This document shows positions 8,820 through 16,377 of a stretch of DNA of 27,034 nucleotides, one piece after another; positions within the stretch are counted from its first letter, which is position 1; each line of letters starts with the position of its first letter. Both the position numbers and the translations under genes were made by a program. The DNA is from Candidatus Delongbacteria bacterium (GTDB lineage: Bacteria > JAGOEH01). The stretch is from positions 1 through 27,034 of the forward strand of contig JAGOEH010000024.1 of assembly GCA_017997825.1 (NCBI GenBank). Reading direction: 5' to 3'. The notes below the pieces were generated by a model. It saw only the letters and a program-made list of their open reading frames with translations. It was not told the DNA's origin and did no database searches.

Positions 8820-9329
8820 TTGTCTTACCTGGTAAAAGGATTTTATACCGTGATACAGGGAATTTGGGAATTGCCTCAAAACCTGGTTGGGATTCTGGTG
8901 ATGATGATTTTGATTCCAAAAATCCGGCAGATCCATCGATGGAGGCAACGTATCCTGATCCGGATTTCAGGATTTGGAGTCAGTCTTGGATCTTTTATTT
9001 TCTGGTATGATCCGGGTCCGGCGACCTGCCGGAATCGAACCGATATCCTTCGCCATGAACTGGGGCATTCCGTTCAATCGAAAATTCTGGGCCCGTTGTA
9101 CCTTCTGATCGTCGGCATCCCCTCTGCATGCCGCTATCTCTATGCCCTGAGATATTTCCAGGCCAAAAAGCAGGTCTGGACGGGGTATTATCATGGTTAC
9201 CCGGAAGCGTGGGCGGATCGTCTTGGATACGGCTTGGATTTACCCGAACAGCCGGGAGCATCGGCTGATGCAGATCATATTAATCATCCATCCAAAAGAG
9301 GAGTCCTGTATGGCAATCAAAAAGATTAG
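8820..9329 (+). CDS. Membrane-associated HELGH-type putative zinc metalloprotease
   Basis: The 169-residue protein begins with a hydrophobic region (about 20-60, two possible TM segments). The motif RHELGH follows at residues 78-83. His79 and His83 would bind zinc and Glu80 would be the catalytic base. About 45 residues later YPEAWAD places Glu129 as the likely third ligand and Asp133 after it, a gluzincin-like arrangement. Between them is another hydrophobic stretch, LGPLYLLIVGIPS. Small proteins with this RHExGHxxQSxxLG...PS pattern occur in several phyla, but I cannot give a family number or a substrate. The TTG start at 8820 is preceded by GGGAAAGGGG at about 6 bases; a GTG 30 bases downstream is the alternative. 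It starts 17 bases after the sulfotransferase stop and overlaps the next gene by 20 bases, so it is probably in one operon. Confidence 0.72.
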   Translation: MSYLVKGFYTVIQGIWELPQNLVGILVMMILIPKIRQIHRWRQRILIRISGFGVSLGSFIFWYDPGPATCRNRTDILRHELGHSVQSKILGPLYLLIVGIPSACRYLYALRYFQAKKQVWTGYYHGYPEAWADRLGYGLDLPEQPGASADADHINHPSKRGVLYGNQKD

Positions 9330-9612
9330 ACGATTGGGTGTCCTGTCGGTGGCAAAACTGTATGGCATTTTGACCGGATTGATTGGATTATTGGCCGGTG
9401 TGATGCTGGCAATCGTGGGATCGGTCATGAAAAATCTGTCTCCATCGTTGGGGATGATCAGTGATTTCGGTATGGCCGCCGTAATTGTTATGCCGATTAT
9501 CTACGGCTTGATCGGATTCATCGTCGGTGCTGTTATTGCCTGGATATACAATCTCTTGGCCGGCCTGATCGGAGGAATTGAAGTGGACCTGGAGGATCCT
9601 CCAACCGAATAA
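9310..9612 (+). CDS. Small DUF3566-like two-TM membrane protein
   Basis: The 100-residue protein opens with MAIKKIRRLGVLSVAKLYG, followed by two hydrophobic segments (about 17-40 and 58-84) and an acidic tail ending DLEDPPTE. The RRxGVLSVAK start and the NLLAGLIGGIEVDLE end are typical of a small membrane family resembling DUF3566, whose function is not known. I chose ATG 9310 rather than an upstream in-frame start because GAGGAG lies about 7 bases before it and the family begins at this residue. It overlaps the metalloprotease end by 20 bases, pointing to translational coupling. Confidence 0.8.
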   Translation: MAIKKIRRLGVLSVAKLYGILTGLIGLLAGVMLAIVGSVMKNLSPSLGMISDFGMAAVIVMPIIYGLIGFIVGAVIAWIYNLLAGLIGGIEVDLEDPPTE

Positions 9613-9731
9613 AAATCCGGTCAAATTCTTTTTCATGCTTGATTTATAGAGTTGTTTTTAATTCTAATTTTTAAATAAGTTACCCCTGTCATACCGGGTT
9701 TTGTATTATAACTCATAGAATCGATAATTAA

Positions 9732-11432
9732 ATGCTTAATCCGATGATGCGTCAATTTAAAAAAAAATCTTTGATAACAGGGGGGATCGCCGGGTTGGTG
9801 TTCCTTTTCAATCAGGTTGCGGTATGGAAACCCAACTACCTGCTGCATGATGATCCGGCACGGTATGGTGCGGTGAATTGGGGTTATTTCCCCTATTCAT
9901 GGATCAAATACAATCTGATTCTGCCCTTTACCGAATGGATCAGTTGGCATGTGATGGTCATCTCTCCTTACCTGGAACGTGAATTGTATATTATCCTTTT
10001 TCTGATACCGATTTCGATCATGCTGTATCGGTTATATTGCCATGCTTTCGGTTTTTCACGAATAACGGCGATGACGGCAGCCTTGTTACCGGCAATTCTT
10101 CCGATGCAGACCGAGATTCCTTCCGGAATCAATATGTCCTATGTCGTTTGGGGATTCTTTTTTATCGTCATCTCGATGGTTACGGGTGTCGCATATTTGG
10201 AGTCTCAAAATAGCAACCGAATCCGATGGTGCTGCGCTTCATGGGCAGCCTATCTGATGGCTACTCAAATTATGGAGATAGCTGTTTTTATGTCCCCCCC
10301 GCTGGTTATGCTATGGTTATCCAAGCGGAAAGTCGGATCTGGAAATCTATATCTTGGTCTGGGATTCATTGGAATCGGATTAATCAAGTTGGTTCAGATG
10401 ATTATTTTTCCACGGAAGTCCTTTCAGTTAAATCCGCTGGAAATCATAATTGACCGGATAGCTGTATTTGCTACATGGATTATGCCTCTTCCGAATATTT
10501 TCGGATATGCTGCTCTGGCGGTGGGGATTGGAATCATCATGGCGGCTTGTGTAATTCGTAGACAGAGATCAGCGGTCAATCCCGTATCGGTCCTTTTTTT
10601 TTCAGGTTATTCTTCCTGGAATCAGGAGCAGTTTCGATTCATTTTTTTTGCTTTATGGGTGATTTCTTCTATTCTGCCCGCTATTCTTTTAAGTTATGTT
10701 TTTACGCTCCGCTACGGATTCATCGCTGCTTATGGCGCCATTCCATTGCTATTACTCTCCATTGAAATCATCATTGACCGATGGCTGCCACGTTCCTCGA
10801 TCATAATCCCTTTGTTTTTTTCTGCGTTAATTCTGGTTTCTGGAATCAGTCGTTTTAGTTATATCAACCACTATCATATCGAGAAGAATAGAGCTTTTAA
10901 TATTATATCCCGGGATTTACGTCAGAAAGAGTTTCCCGGAAATTCTCAGATTGTGATTACTACTATCGACCCCGGCTTTCCGATCGGATGGTACAGGTCA
11001 AGCGGTCAGCTTCAGTATATGACAAAACGAAAGGATATAACAGGATTGTTGGTATCGAAAAAAATGGATGATTATACTCGTTTTGTTGATCATTTTGATC
11101 CATCGCTTAGAGGATGCGAACAAAGGTATGCCGCGACGGGATTGACTCTGAATCAACCTCTTTTTATGTTCAATTATGATAGTAGCCTATCAAGATTAAT
11201 CCCGCTCTATTATGTTCTTCAATGGCGTTCTCCGACAATCGATGTTCCATGGACAATCTTCCGGTGCGATTCGATTAGCGGGAAAATCGATTCCTTGGTA
11301 TCCGGTAAGGGAATAAAAGATTATCAGGTGGTGCTGGAGAAACTTAAAGCATTGGGGATCGATCAGCGGGATATCCTGTGGGGAATGGTAACGGAATCGG
11401 AATTGAAAAGACGGCAAGAAGTGAATCAATGA
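9732..11432 (+). CDS. Multi-pass membrane protein with GT-C glycosyltransferase-like layout
   Basis: The 566-residue protein has one TM near residues 15-30, then an extracytoplasmic loop containing LLHDDPARYG (about 37-46). About ten further hydrophobic helices follow to about residue 385, and the last 180 residues form a soluble domain. An acidic pair in the first outer loop, many TM helices and a C-terminal soluble domain are the hallmarks of GT-C enzymes, which use polyprenyl-phosphate sugars. No specific family could be recognised, so a transporter or polymer ligase is also possible. The reading frame is visibly AT-richer than its neighbours and has no ribosome-binding sequence before ATG 9732 (Met5 or Met6 are alternatives), which could indicate acquisition from elsewhere. 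Its stop lies 9 bases from the stop of the convergent flavoprotein gene. Confidence 0.68.
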   Translation: MLNPMMRQFKKKSLITGGIAGLVFLFNQVAVWKPNYLLHDDPARYGAVNWGYFPYSWIKYNLILPFTEWISWHVMVISPYLERELYIILFLIPISIMLYRLYCHAFGFSRITAMTAALLPAILPMQTEIPSGINMSYVVWGFFFIVISMVTGVAYLESQNSNRIRWCCASWAAYLMATQIMEIAVFMSPPLVMLWLSKRKVGSGNLYLGLGFIGIGLIKLVQMIIFPRKSFQLNPLEIIIDRIAVFATWIMPLPNIFGYAALAVGIGIIMAACVIRRQRSAVNPVSVLFFSGYSSWNQEQFRFIFFALWVISSILPAILLSYVFTLRYGFIAAYGAIPLLLLSIEIIIDRWLPRSSIIIPLFFSALILVSGISRFSYINHYHIEKNRAFNIISRDLRQKEFPGNSQIVITTIDPGFPIGWYRSSGQLQYMTKRKDITGLLVSKKMDDYTRFVDHFDPSLRGCEQRYAATGLTLNQPLFMFNYDSSLSRLIPLYYVLQWRSPTIDVPWTIFRCDSISGKIDSLVSGKGIKDYQVVLEKLKALGIDQRDILWGMVTESELKRRQEVNQ

Positions 11433-11441
11433 TGTGGCTGT

Positions 11442-12716
11442 TCAATGAGGGAGTTGATTGACCCTACAACCTACAACCGGCCGGATCATGGAACGGACGG
11501 CCAGAACGCCGGTGGAGAAAGCGGCTTGGAGATTGTAGCCGCCGGTATCGCCGTCAATATCCAGTATTTCTCCGGCCAGGTAAAGATTTCGGATGATCCT
11601 GGATTCCATGGTTTTGGCGTTAACCTCGCTCAAATTGATTCCGCCGGCTGTTACCATGGCTTGTTCAAATCCCCCGACCGACTGAATCTCCATCGGAAAT
11701 CCCGTAAGCATATCAATCAGATAGGTACGGTGAGAGCGGCTCAATTGATTGATCGGAAACGATAAAATCGATCCGATACCGACAGCCGGGTTGTGTTCCA
11801 GGGTTTCAAGCCAGCGTATCGGAAATCCGAGAATTTCATGGAAATAGGTTTTGAGTATTATTTTCCCGCGCCGTCTGATCTGCTCATTGAGCTTTTGATG
11901 GAATGATTCCGGTGAATTGTCGTTCAAAAAATCCAGACTGAGTGTGTCATGGGCGCGTGCCATTCGGGAGAGATGGAGGATACCTGGTCCCGACAAGCCG
12001 TTATGGGTCAGCAGGACGGTTCCGCACTGACGATGAACCAGGTGCTGATGGCGGTATAACCGGATGCCGATCATGGGAAATGAGATCCCGGCGCAGGCAG
12101 CGAAGGGGTACTTCTTGATTCTGAAGGGCGACAACCCCGGATGCAGCGGGGTGATGGTATGCCCCAGGCCGGCTGCCAATCGGCAGCCGTCACCGTTGGA
12201 ACCGGTAACCGGATAGGACAACCCTCCGCCGGTCAGCAGGATTCTGGATGCCGGATAAACGGTTCCGGCCGTATGGATTAGAAACCCGGCATCCGCCCTT
12301 TCGATTCGGATGACCGCTTGAGAACCGACAATCTTTAGGCCCGGTTTTTTTGAACATATCCGGAGCAGGCACTCCAGAATGTCGGATGCCCTTAAACTGG
12401 ATGGAAAATATTTGCCCCGGTCAGTGCAAATAAAGTCGATCCCTTGCTGCCGGAACAGGTTCAACAGATCATGATTGGTGAATTGAAAGAGGGCATTTTT
12501 CAGAAAATTAATCGCTTCCGGATTGTAGTGAATGAGAAAATCCCGGATCGATCCGTCATGCGTCAGATTGCATTGACCGTTTCCGGTCATGAGCAGCTTG
12601 CGGCCGCAATGGCTGTTCTTTTCAAGTAGTAATGATTTCCATCCCTCCGGAAGATGGGCCGCCGCCGCCAATCCGGCCGCTCCGCCTCCAATAATGACGC
12701 ACTCATAGCCGGTCAT
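11442..12716 (-). CDS. BaiN/YhiN (HI0933) family FAD-dependent oxidoreductase
   Basis: The 424-residue flavoprotein has a length normal for the HI0933 family. The N-terminal ADP-binding motif is IIGGGAAGLAAAAHL with the Gly cluster at 10-15. The family signature KLLMTGNGQCNLTH follows at about 40-53. TAGGINLSEVNAKTMESR and YLAGEILDIDGDTGGYNLQAAFSTG near the C-terminus form the second FAD contact region. It is cytoplasmic. Members include bile-acid 3-oxo reductases (BaiN) and the widely conserved YhiN, whose physiological substrate is unclear, so no reaction is assigned. ATG 12716 is supported by an AAGGGAAA stretch upstream, though spacing is long. It has its own strong promoter (12762-12790) and a palindrome in its leader. 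Confidence 0.9.
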   Translation of the reverse strand: MTGYECVIIGGGAAGLAAAAHLPEGWKSLLLEKNSHCGRKLLMTGNGQCNLTHDGSIRDFLIHYNPEAINFLKNALFQFTNHDLLNLFRQQGIDFICTDRGKYFPSSLRASDILECLLRICSKKPGLKIVGSQAVIRIERADAGFLIHTAGTVYPASRILLTGGGLSYPVTGSNGDGCRLAAGLGHTITPLHPGLSPFRIKKYPFAACAGISFPMIGIRLYRHQHLVHRQCGTVLLTHNGLSGPGILHLSRMARAHDTLSLDFLNDNSPESFHQKLNEQIRRRGKIILKTYFHEILGFPIRWLETLEHNPAVGIGSILSFPINQLSRSHRTYLIDMLTGFPMEIQSVGGFEQAMVTAGGINLSEVNAKTMESRIIRNLYLAGEILDIDGDTGGYNLQAAFSTGVLAVRSMIRPVVGCRVNQLPH

Positions 12717-12732
12717 CGTTCATCATTTCCCT

Positions 12733-12758
12733 TTCCGATCAGAGCCCTCTGATCGGAA
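12733..12758 (-). promoter_or_regulatory. Perfect 12-bp inverted repeat at the start of the flavoprotein transcript
   Basis: TTCCGATCAGAG (12733-12744) and CTCTGATCGGAA (12747-12758) are exact inverted copies separated by two bases. Measured from the -10 box, transcription of the minus-strand gene should start around 12755, so the dyad covers the start point and early leader. This suits an operator, or a 5' hairpin in the mRNA. It lacks a T-run and is 16 bases from the start codon. Confidence 0.6.
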
Positions 12759-12761
12759 GTC

Positions 12762-12790
12762 AAGATAATCCAAGCGTTCCGGTTTGTCAA
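12762..12790 (-). promoter_or_regulatory. Sigma70-type promoter for the BaiN/YhiN-family gene
   Basis: On the minus strand a perfect TTGACA (12785-12790) is followed by 17 bases and TATCTT (12762-12767). The gene start is 46 bases downstream at 12716. Confidence 0.68.
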
Positions 12791-12844
12791 GCATGATTCT
12801 GTTTTTCCGCTTTAGGAATAAACCATTACCGAAAACTGTCGGCG

Positions 12845-12891
12845 CGGAGAGTCCGGCCGGTAACCAATTTCCCTTACGGGTCGGCTCTCCG
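12845..12891. other. Long imperfect hairpin in the divergent intergenic region
   Basis: CGGAGAG (12845-12851) pairs exactly with CTCTCCG (12885-12891). After one bulged T, the 11 bases 12853-12863 pair with 12874-12884 apart from one G-G mismatch and one G-U pair, closing a 10-base loop (CCAATTTCCC). No T-run follows on either strand, and the flanking genes diverge, so it is unlikely to be a terminator. It may be a 5' leader structure of yjbQ, part of a small RNA or a palindromic repeat unit. The rest of 12792-13047 shows only a 5-bp GGATG/CATCC hairpin (12975-12989) and no convincing ORF. Confidence 0.55.
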
Positions 12892-13047
12892 GTATGACCC
12901 GGTTGATTGGGTTTGTCGTTGTAAGGTTTGATGATCAGAAAAAATCGAATGAGCAGTGACTTTTGAATAATAAAGGATGAAAAACATCCAAGTCGATTAA
13001 ATGTATGGATTGATGTCGGATCGGGATAAAAGCGAAAGGAAACCGCA

Positions 13048-13467
13048 ATGAAAAGCTATCGTCAGGAACTATGGTTCAATATCCCCCATCGTTTCGAACT
13101 GATCAATATCACCTCACAGGTGGCGGAGGTGTTACAGCGCTCCGGTATCCGGGAAGGATTGTGTCTGGTGAACGCCATGCATATCACGGCCTCGGTGTTT
13201 ATCAATGATGATGAATCGGGATTGCATGCCGATTATCGGGACTGGCTGGAAGAATTGGCCCCGCATGAACCGATATCACATTATCGGCACAATCGGACCG
13301 GCGAGGATAATGGGGACGCGCATCTCAAACGTCAGGTCATGGGACGTGAGGTAGTGGTGGCCGTTACGGAAGGCCGTTTGGATTTCGGCCCATGGGAACA
13401 GATTTTCTATGGGGAGTTTGATGGTTGCCGCCGAAAACGCGTACTGGTCAAGATTATCGGAGAATGA
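13048..13467 (+). CDS. yjbQ: YjbQ family (UPF0047) protein, secondary thiamine-phosphate synthase
   Basis: The 139-residue protein has the full length of the YjbQ/UPF0047 family. Recognisable blocks are [60 protein letters not shown] and [15 protein letters not shown]. The last two carry conserved His, Asp and Glu residues of the family. Escherichia coli YjbQ has weak thiamine-phosphate synthase activity, but the natural role is unsettled. ATG 13048 is preceded by AAAGGAAA at about 6 bases. It is a small cytoplasmic protein. Its last 14 bases overlap the 3' end of the convergent CapA gene, so the two transcripts must be antisense at their tails. Confidence 0.93.
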   Translation: MKSYRQELWFNIPHRFELINITSQVAEVLQRSGIREGLCLVNAMHITASVFINDDESGLHADYRDWLEELAPHEPISHYRHNRTGEDNGDAHLKRQVMGREVVVAVTEGRLDFGPWEQIFYGEFDGCRRKRVLVKIIGE

Positions 13468-14701
13468 TGGAATCCTGCGGCCGGGGATCGGGGAGAACGC
13501 TTCCCTCGTCATTAATCTGAAGCCCGGAGGATGGAATCCCGGCAGTCAACTCGCGGATCAAGCCGATGGTTGTGCCGCTGGAATCGGGATAGGGAACCCC
13601 TTTGATGGTGCCATAGGTGCCCTGCTGCATCGGGATAATCTGTCCCCGCATAAAACGGCCCACTGAATCGAGTTCGGCTTCCAGGATCAAGGTGTTCCGA
13701 TTCTGACCGGTGGTGTTGAAGGTACCGTGGGTTAAAAAATTACCCAGGGAAAAGGCGACCAAGCGATCCTGAATCCGTTTCATTCCCCGCACCACATGAG
13801 GGCCGTGTCCCAGGATCAAATCCGCTCCGGCTTCGACCGCAGAATGGCAGAAGCGGTAAAGGTTTCCCCGGGGTTCCGTCAGCATCATTTCATTACTATC
13901 GGGGATCTCCATGACCGATTCTCCTTCGGCTCCTCCATGAATGCTGAGGATCACGATATCGGCGGTGGAATCCGCCTGCCGGATCAGATCCAGGGCTTTT
14001 TCCGGCTGATAATAAAAACTGGTGTGATAGCTCAGCCAACTGATCCCGATTAAGGCGATCCGTTTTCCTCGGATGGTGACCGATTCGATCTGATTCTTTT
14101 CTCCTATGGTAAGAATTCCCTGCCGGTTCAATCGGTCATGGGTTTCGATCAATCCGGGATTGCCGAAATCCAGGGCATGATTATTGGCCAGGCTGAACAG
14201 GGTAAACCCGGCGGTTTTCAGTTCGGCGGCATAGCCGGGTGGGATGCGGAATGCATAGATTCGACCTTTGTAGGGTTTTTTCCGGCATTCCGGGTGAGTG
14301 GTCATCGCTCCCTCCAGATTGCCCATTACCATATCGGGATTGTTGTGAGTCAGAAACGGTCTCAGGTGGCTGAAATCAGCCCGGGGAAGATCATCCATAA
14401 AATCACTGCCCGGCATGACATCCCCGACCGCTCGAATGATCAGACGAAAGGGTTCGGGCGATTCGGGCCGACTCTCTGTAATGCTGTCCCGGGGATTGCC
14501 GATGGAATCTGTTCCGGGTTTTTCCGATAAACTGGAATCGGACAGGCATGGGATTGAGTTGGAATCCGGCCGGAGGATCGGCAGGCTGCCGATTGTATCC
14601 ATCAGACCTGATCGATCAGGATGTAGGCAGTCTGATCGGTCTTGGCCGTTTCCGAGAGAATAGAAACAGACGATAATAATCAGGAGTAGTGGTTTTTTCA
14701 T
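13454..14701 (-). CDS. CapA-family (PGA_cap) exported metallophosphatase-like protein
   Basis: The 415-residue protein starts with a signal peptide ([17 protein letters not shown]) and a Ser/Asp/Pro-rich linker to about residue 85. The CapA/PGA_cap domain follows, with [30 protein letters not shown], a [12 protein letters not shown] strand and [10 protein letters not shown]. These are the metal-binding blocks of the calcineurin-like fold. CapA supports poly-gamma-glutamate export in Bacillus, but relatives are widespread in bacteria that do not make that polymer, so a general surface-polymer role is safer. No CapB or CapC is present. It is last in the minus-strand array, and its ATG overlaps the stop of the Wzi-like gene by 4 bases (ATGA), so translation is coupled. 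Confidence 0.9.
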   Translation of the reverse strand: MKKPLLLIIIVCFYSLGNGQDRSDCLHPDRSGLMDTIGSLPILRPDSNSIPCLSDSSLSEKPGTDSIGNPRDSITESRPESPEPFRLIIRAVGDVMPGSDFMDDLPRADFSHLRPFLTHNNPDMVMGNLEGAMTTHPECRKKPYKGRIYAFRIPPGYAAELKTAGFTLFSLANNHALDFGNPGLIETHDRLNRQGILTIGEKNQIESVTIRGKRIALIGISWLSYHTSFYYQPEKALDLIRQADSTADIVILSIHGGAEGESVMEIPDSNEMMLTEPRGNLYRFCHSAVEAGADLILGHGPHVVRGMKRIQDRLVAFSLGNFLTHGTFNTTGQNRNTLILEAELDSVGRFMRGQIIPMQQGTYGTIKGVPYPDSSGTTIGLIRELTAGIPSSGLQINDEGSVLPDPRPQDSIILR

Positions 14702-16290
14702 CGTAATTGATCGATCAGCGAATGCAGTAACGGTGTTACCGGCTGCTGCCAGATCAATTCAAGCTGGAAGGATAGTCCGGTATCCCGGTCTCCAGCCTGA
14801 TGGTTCAGGTTTTTAGCGTGCTCCCATCCGAATGATGTCCGAACCTGCTTTGAAAGGGAAGGCCGCCAGGTCAGACTCAATTCCATTCGATATCGTGAGG
14901 TCACGATTCCGGAAGGGAATTGGGTATCAGGGACCACGCTGCCCCGGTCGTCATAGACCGATCCCTCTCCCTTGGCTTGCCAGGCTCCAGCCAGAGCGGC
15001 CATCCAATGCCGTCCTAAAACCGATTGAAATCGGGTTTGAAGCTGATGCCCATCGGGCCCCATATAATGACCGATGATGGAATGATAGTGCAGGTACCGG
15101 TTCCAGACTTTGTTCTGTCCATAGACCCAGTTGTTGATTCGGGTGTACTCCATACTCCAATACCCGTGCAGCCAACCATGATTCATCATGTATTCGCTGC
15201 CGACGGTAAAGCTGATCTCATTGGGTTCCGATACCATATCATATTGAAAATCATCGATAAACCAATCCAGATAAAGATTCCATCGGGGATGGACCTTCCA
15301 AAAAAATTCCAGATCCAGAAACAGATTATCATCTTCGGAACTTTCTGAGGTGAACGGCAGGGCGGCGGTAAACTGTTCCAAGAAATAGATGGAAAACGGA
15401 TTCAGATAATACCACTCGAGTTTTCGGGATTGACCTCCATAGAGTACCATCTCACTCAAAGCAATCTGGACGGCGGGAGTCAGTTGAAAATCGAGGCGGT
15501 GCGCTGAAAGATAGCGGTTGATCCGTTCCTTATAGTAATCATTGTTGGGTTGGGTGAAGATGTCATTGAGCTGGGCGGTGAAATAGGTGAATATAAAGCG
15601 CCGGCTTTGTTTCTGATAATGAATCATGGTCATGGGAGGGGCGTTGTCGGACAGCATCAGAGCTCCACTGGTCGGATGTCCCCAATAGAGCGGCTGTTTT
15701 CCCAAGGTCAGATCTCCCCATCGCGGATGACGGTAAATCAAAACAGTAATATCGTTCATACCGGCCAGATCGGAATTGGATGCCCCCCAACGATGACCGG
15801 GATAGCGGCTGTCGTGCAATCCCCGGGTATCCGCATAAAAGCGGCTGAAAAATGATAACCGGGTCGTCAACCGGTATTCCAAACTGAAGGCAGCTTTCAG
15901 ACGATCCGTCAGGCTATCCGATAAACCAGTGTGTTGGACTGTTACCGTCTGATTTCTTAAACTCAATACGCCCATCATATCCGATGAGCAATCCGACCGG
16001 GTCTCTGTCAGCAATCGGGAGGCCCATAAAAGCTCAGGCGAGACCTGACCGCTCGAATCGCTGAGGAGCTTCTGATTCTGGAATAACCGGTAATGGGTGG
16101 AAAACGGGTGCTGGGCATGAAATTCCGTGTCGAATTGCAGCCAGCGATACCATTGATAATACTCATCATCGACCGGAATATAATGGATCGGATAAGCCGA
16201 GCTGGAACCCACTACGAAGATTAGGCTGAACAAAAAGAATAGTTTTATTTTAAGAATGATTTTTATCATTGTCATTTGGATATCAATCAA
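14698..16290 (-). CDS. Wzi-like capsule assembly outer-membrane beta-barrel protein
   Basis: The protein of about 525 residues has a signal peptide (hydrophobic FFLFSLIFVVGSSSA) and alternating hydrophobic/aromatic strands throughout, typical of an outer-membrane barrel. LTLGKQPLYWGHPTSGALMLSDNAPP is close to the Wzi-family pattern, followed by HRLDFQLTPAVQIALSEMVLYGG and YYLNPF. Wzi in Escherichia coli is a surface lectin that anchors capsule. In genomes without classic capsule genes the role is less certain. The open frame begins with a TTG at 16290 inside an inverted repeat. ATG at 16275 or 16269 is more likely, but neither has a clear ribosome site. It is coupled to the CapA-family gene downstream. 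Confidence 0.82.
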   Translation of the reverse strand: MIDIQMTMIKIILKIKLFFLFSLIFVVGSSSAYPIHYIPVDDEYYQWYRWLQFDTEFHAQHPFSTHYRLFQNQKLLSDSSGQVSPELLWASRLLTETRSDCSSDMMGVLSLRNQTVTVQHTGLSDSLTDRLKAAFSLEYRLTTRLSFFSRFYADTRGLHDSRYPGHRWGASNSDLAGMNDITVLIYRHPRWGDLTLGKQPLYWGHPTSGALMLSDNAPPMTMIHYQKQSRRFIFTYFTAQLNDIFTQPNNDYYKERINRYLSAHRLDFQLTPAVQIALSEMVLYGGQSRKLEWYYLNPFSIYFLEQFTAALPFTSESSEDDNLFLDLEFFWKVHPRWNLYLDWFIDDFQYDMVSEPNEISFTVGSEYMMNHGWLHGYWSMEYTRINNWVYGQNKVWNRYLHYHSIIGHYMGPDGHQLQTRFQSVLGRHWMAALAGAWQAKGEGSVYDDRGSVVPDTQFPSGIVTSRYRMELSLTWRPSLSKQVRTSFGWEHAKNLNHQAGDRDTGLSFQLELIWQQPVTPLLHSLIDQLR

Positions 16291-16328
16291 AGCATTCTGT
16301 CGTTTGGACTATGACAGAATGCTTTGAT
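16286..16328. repeat. Perfect 16-bp inverted repeat upstream of the Wzi-like gene
   Basis: ATCAAAGCATTCTGTC (16286-16301) and its exact reverse complement (16313-16328) flank an 11-base loop. It lies between the stop of the coiled-coil gene and the start of the Wzi-like gene, reaching into the latter's open frame. On neither strand does a T-run follow, so it is not a canonical intrinsic terminator. A stem this long could still slow transcription, protect mRNA ends or bind a regulator, and so separate expression of the transporter genes from wzi-capA. Confidence 0.7.
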
Positions 16329-16377
16329 AAGATTGGTTGTCATTAGAACAGGATCGAATCCGGGTGAATCCGTCTGT

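Noticed and set aside
12894-12959. A 21-codon plus-strand ORF after the 12845-12891 hairpin
   Set aside because: There is no ribosome-binding sequence and no hydrophobic or conserved feature; it is within chance expectation.
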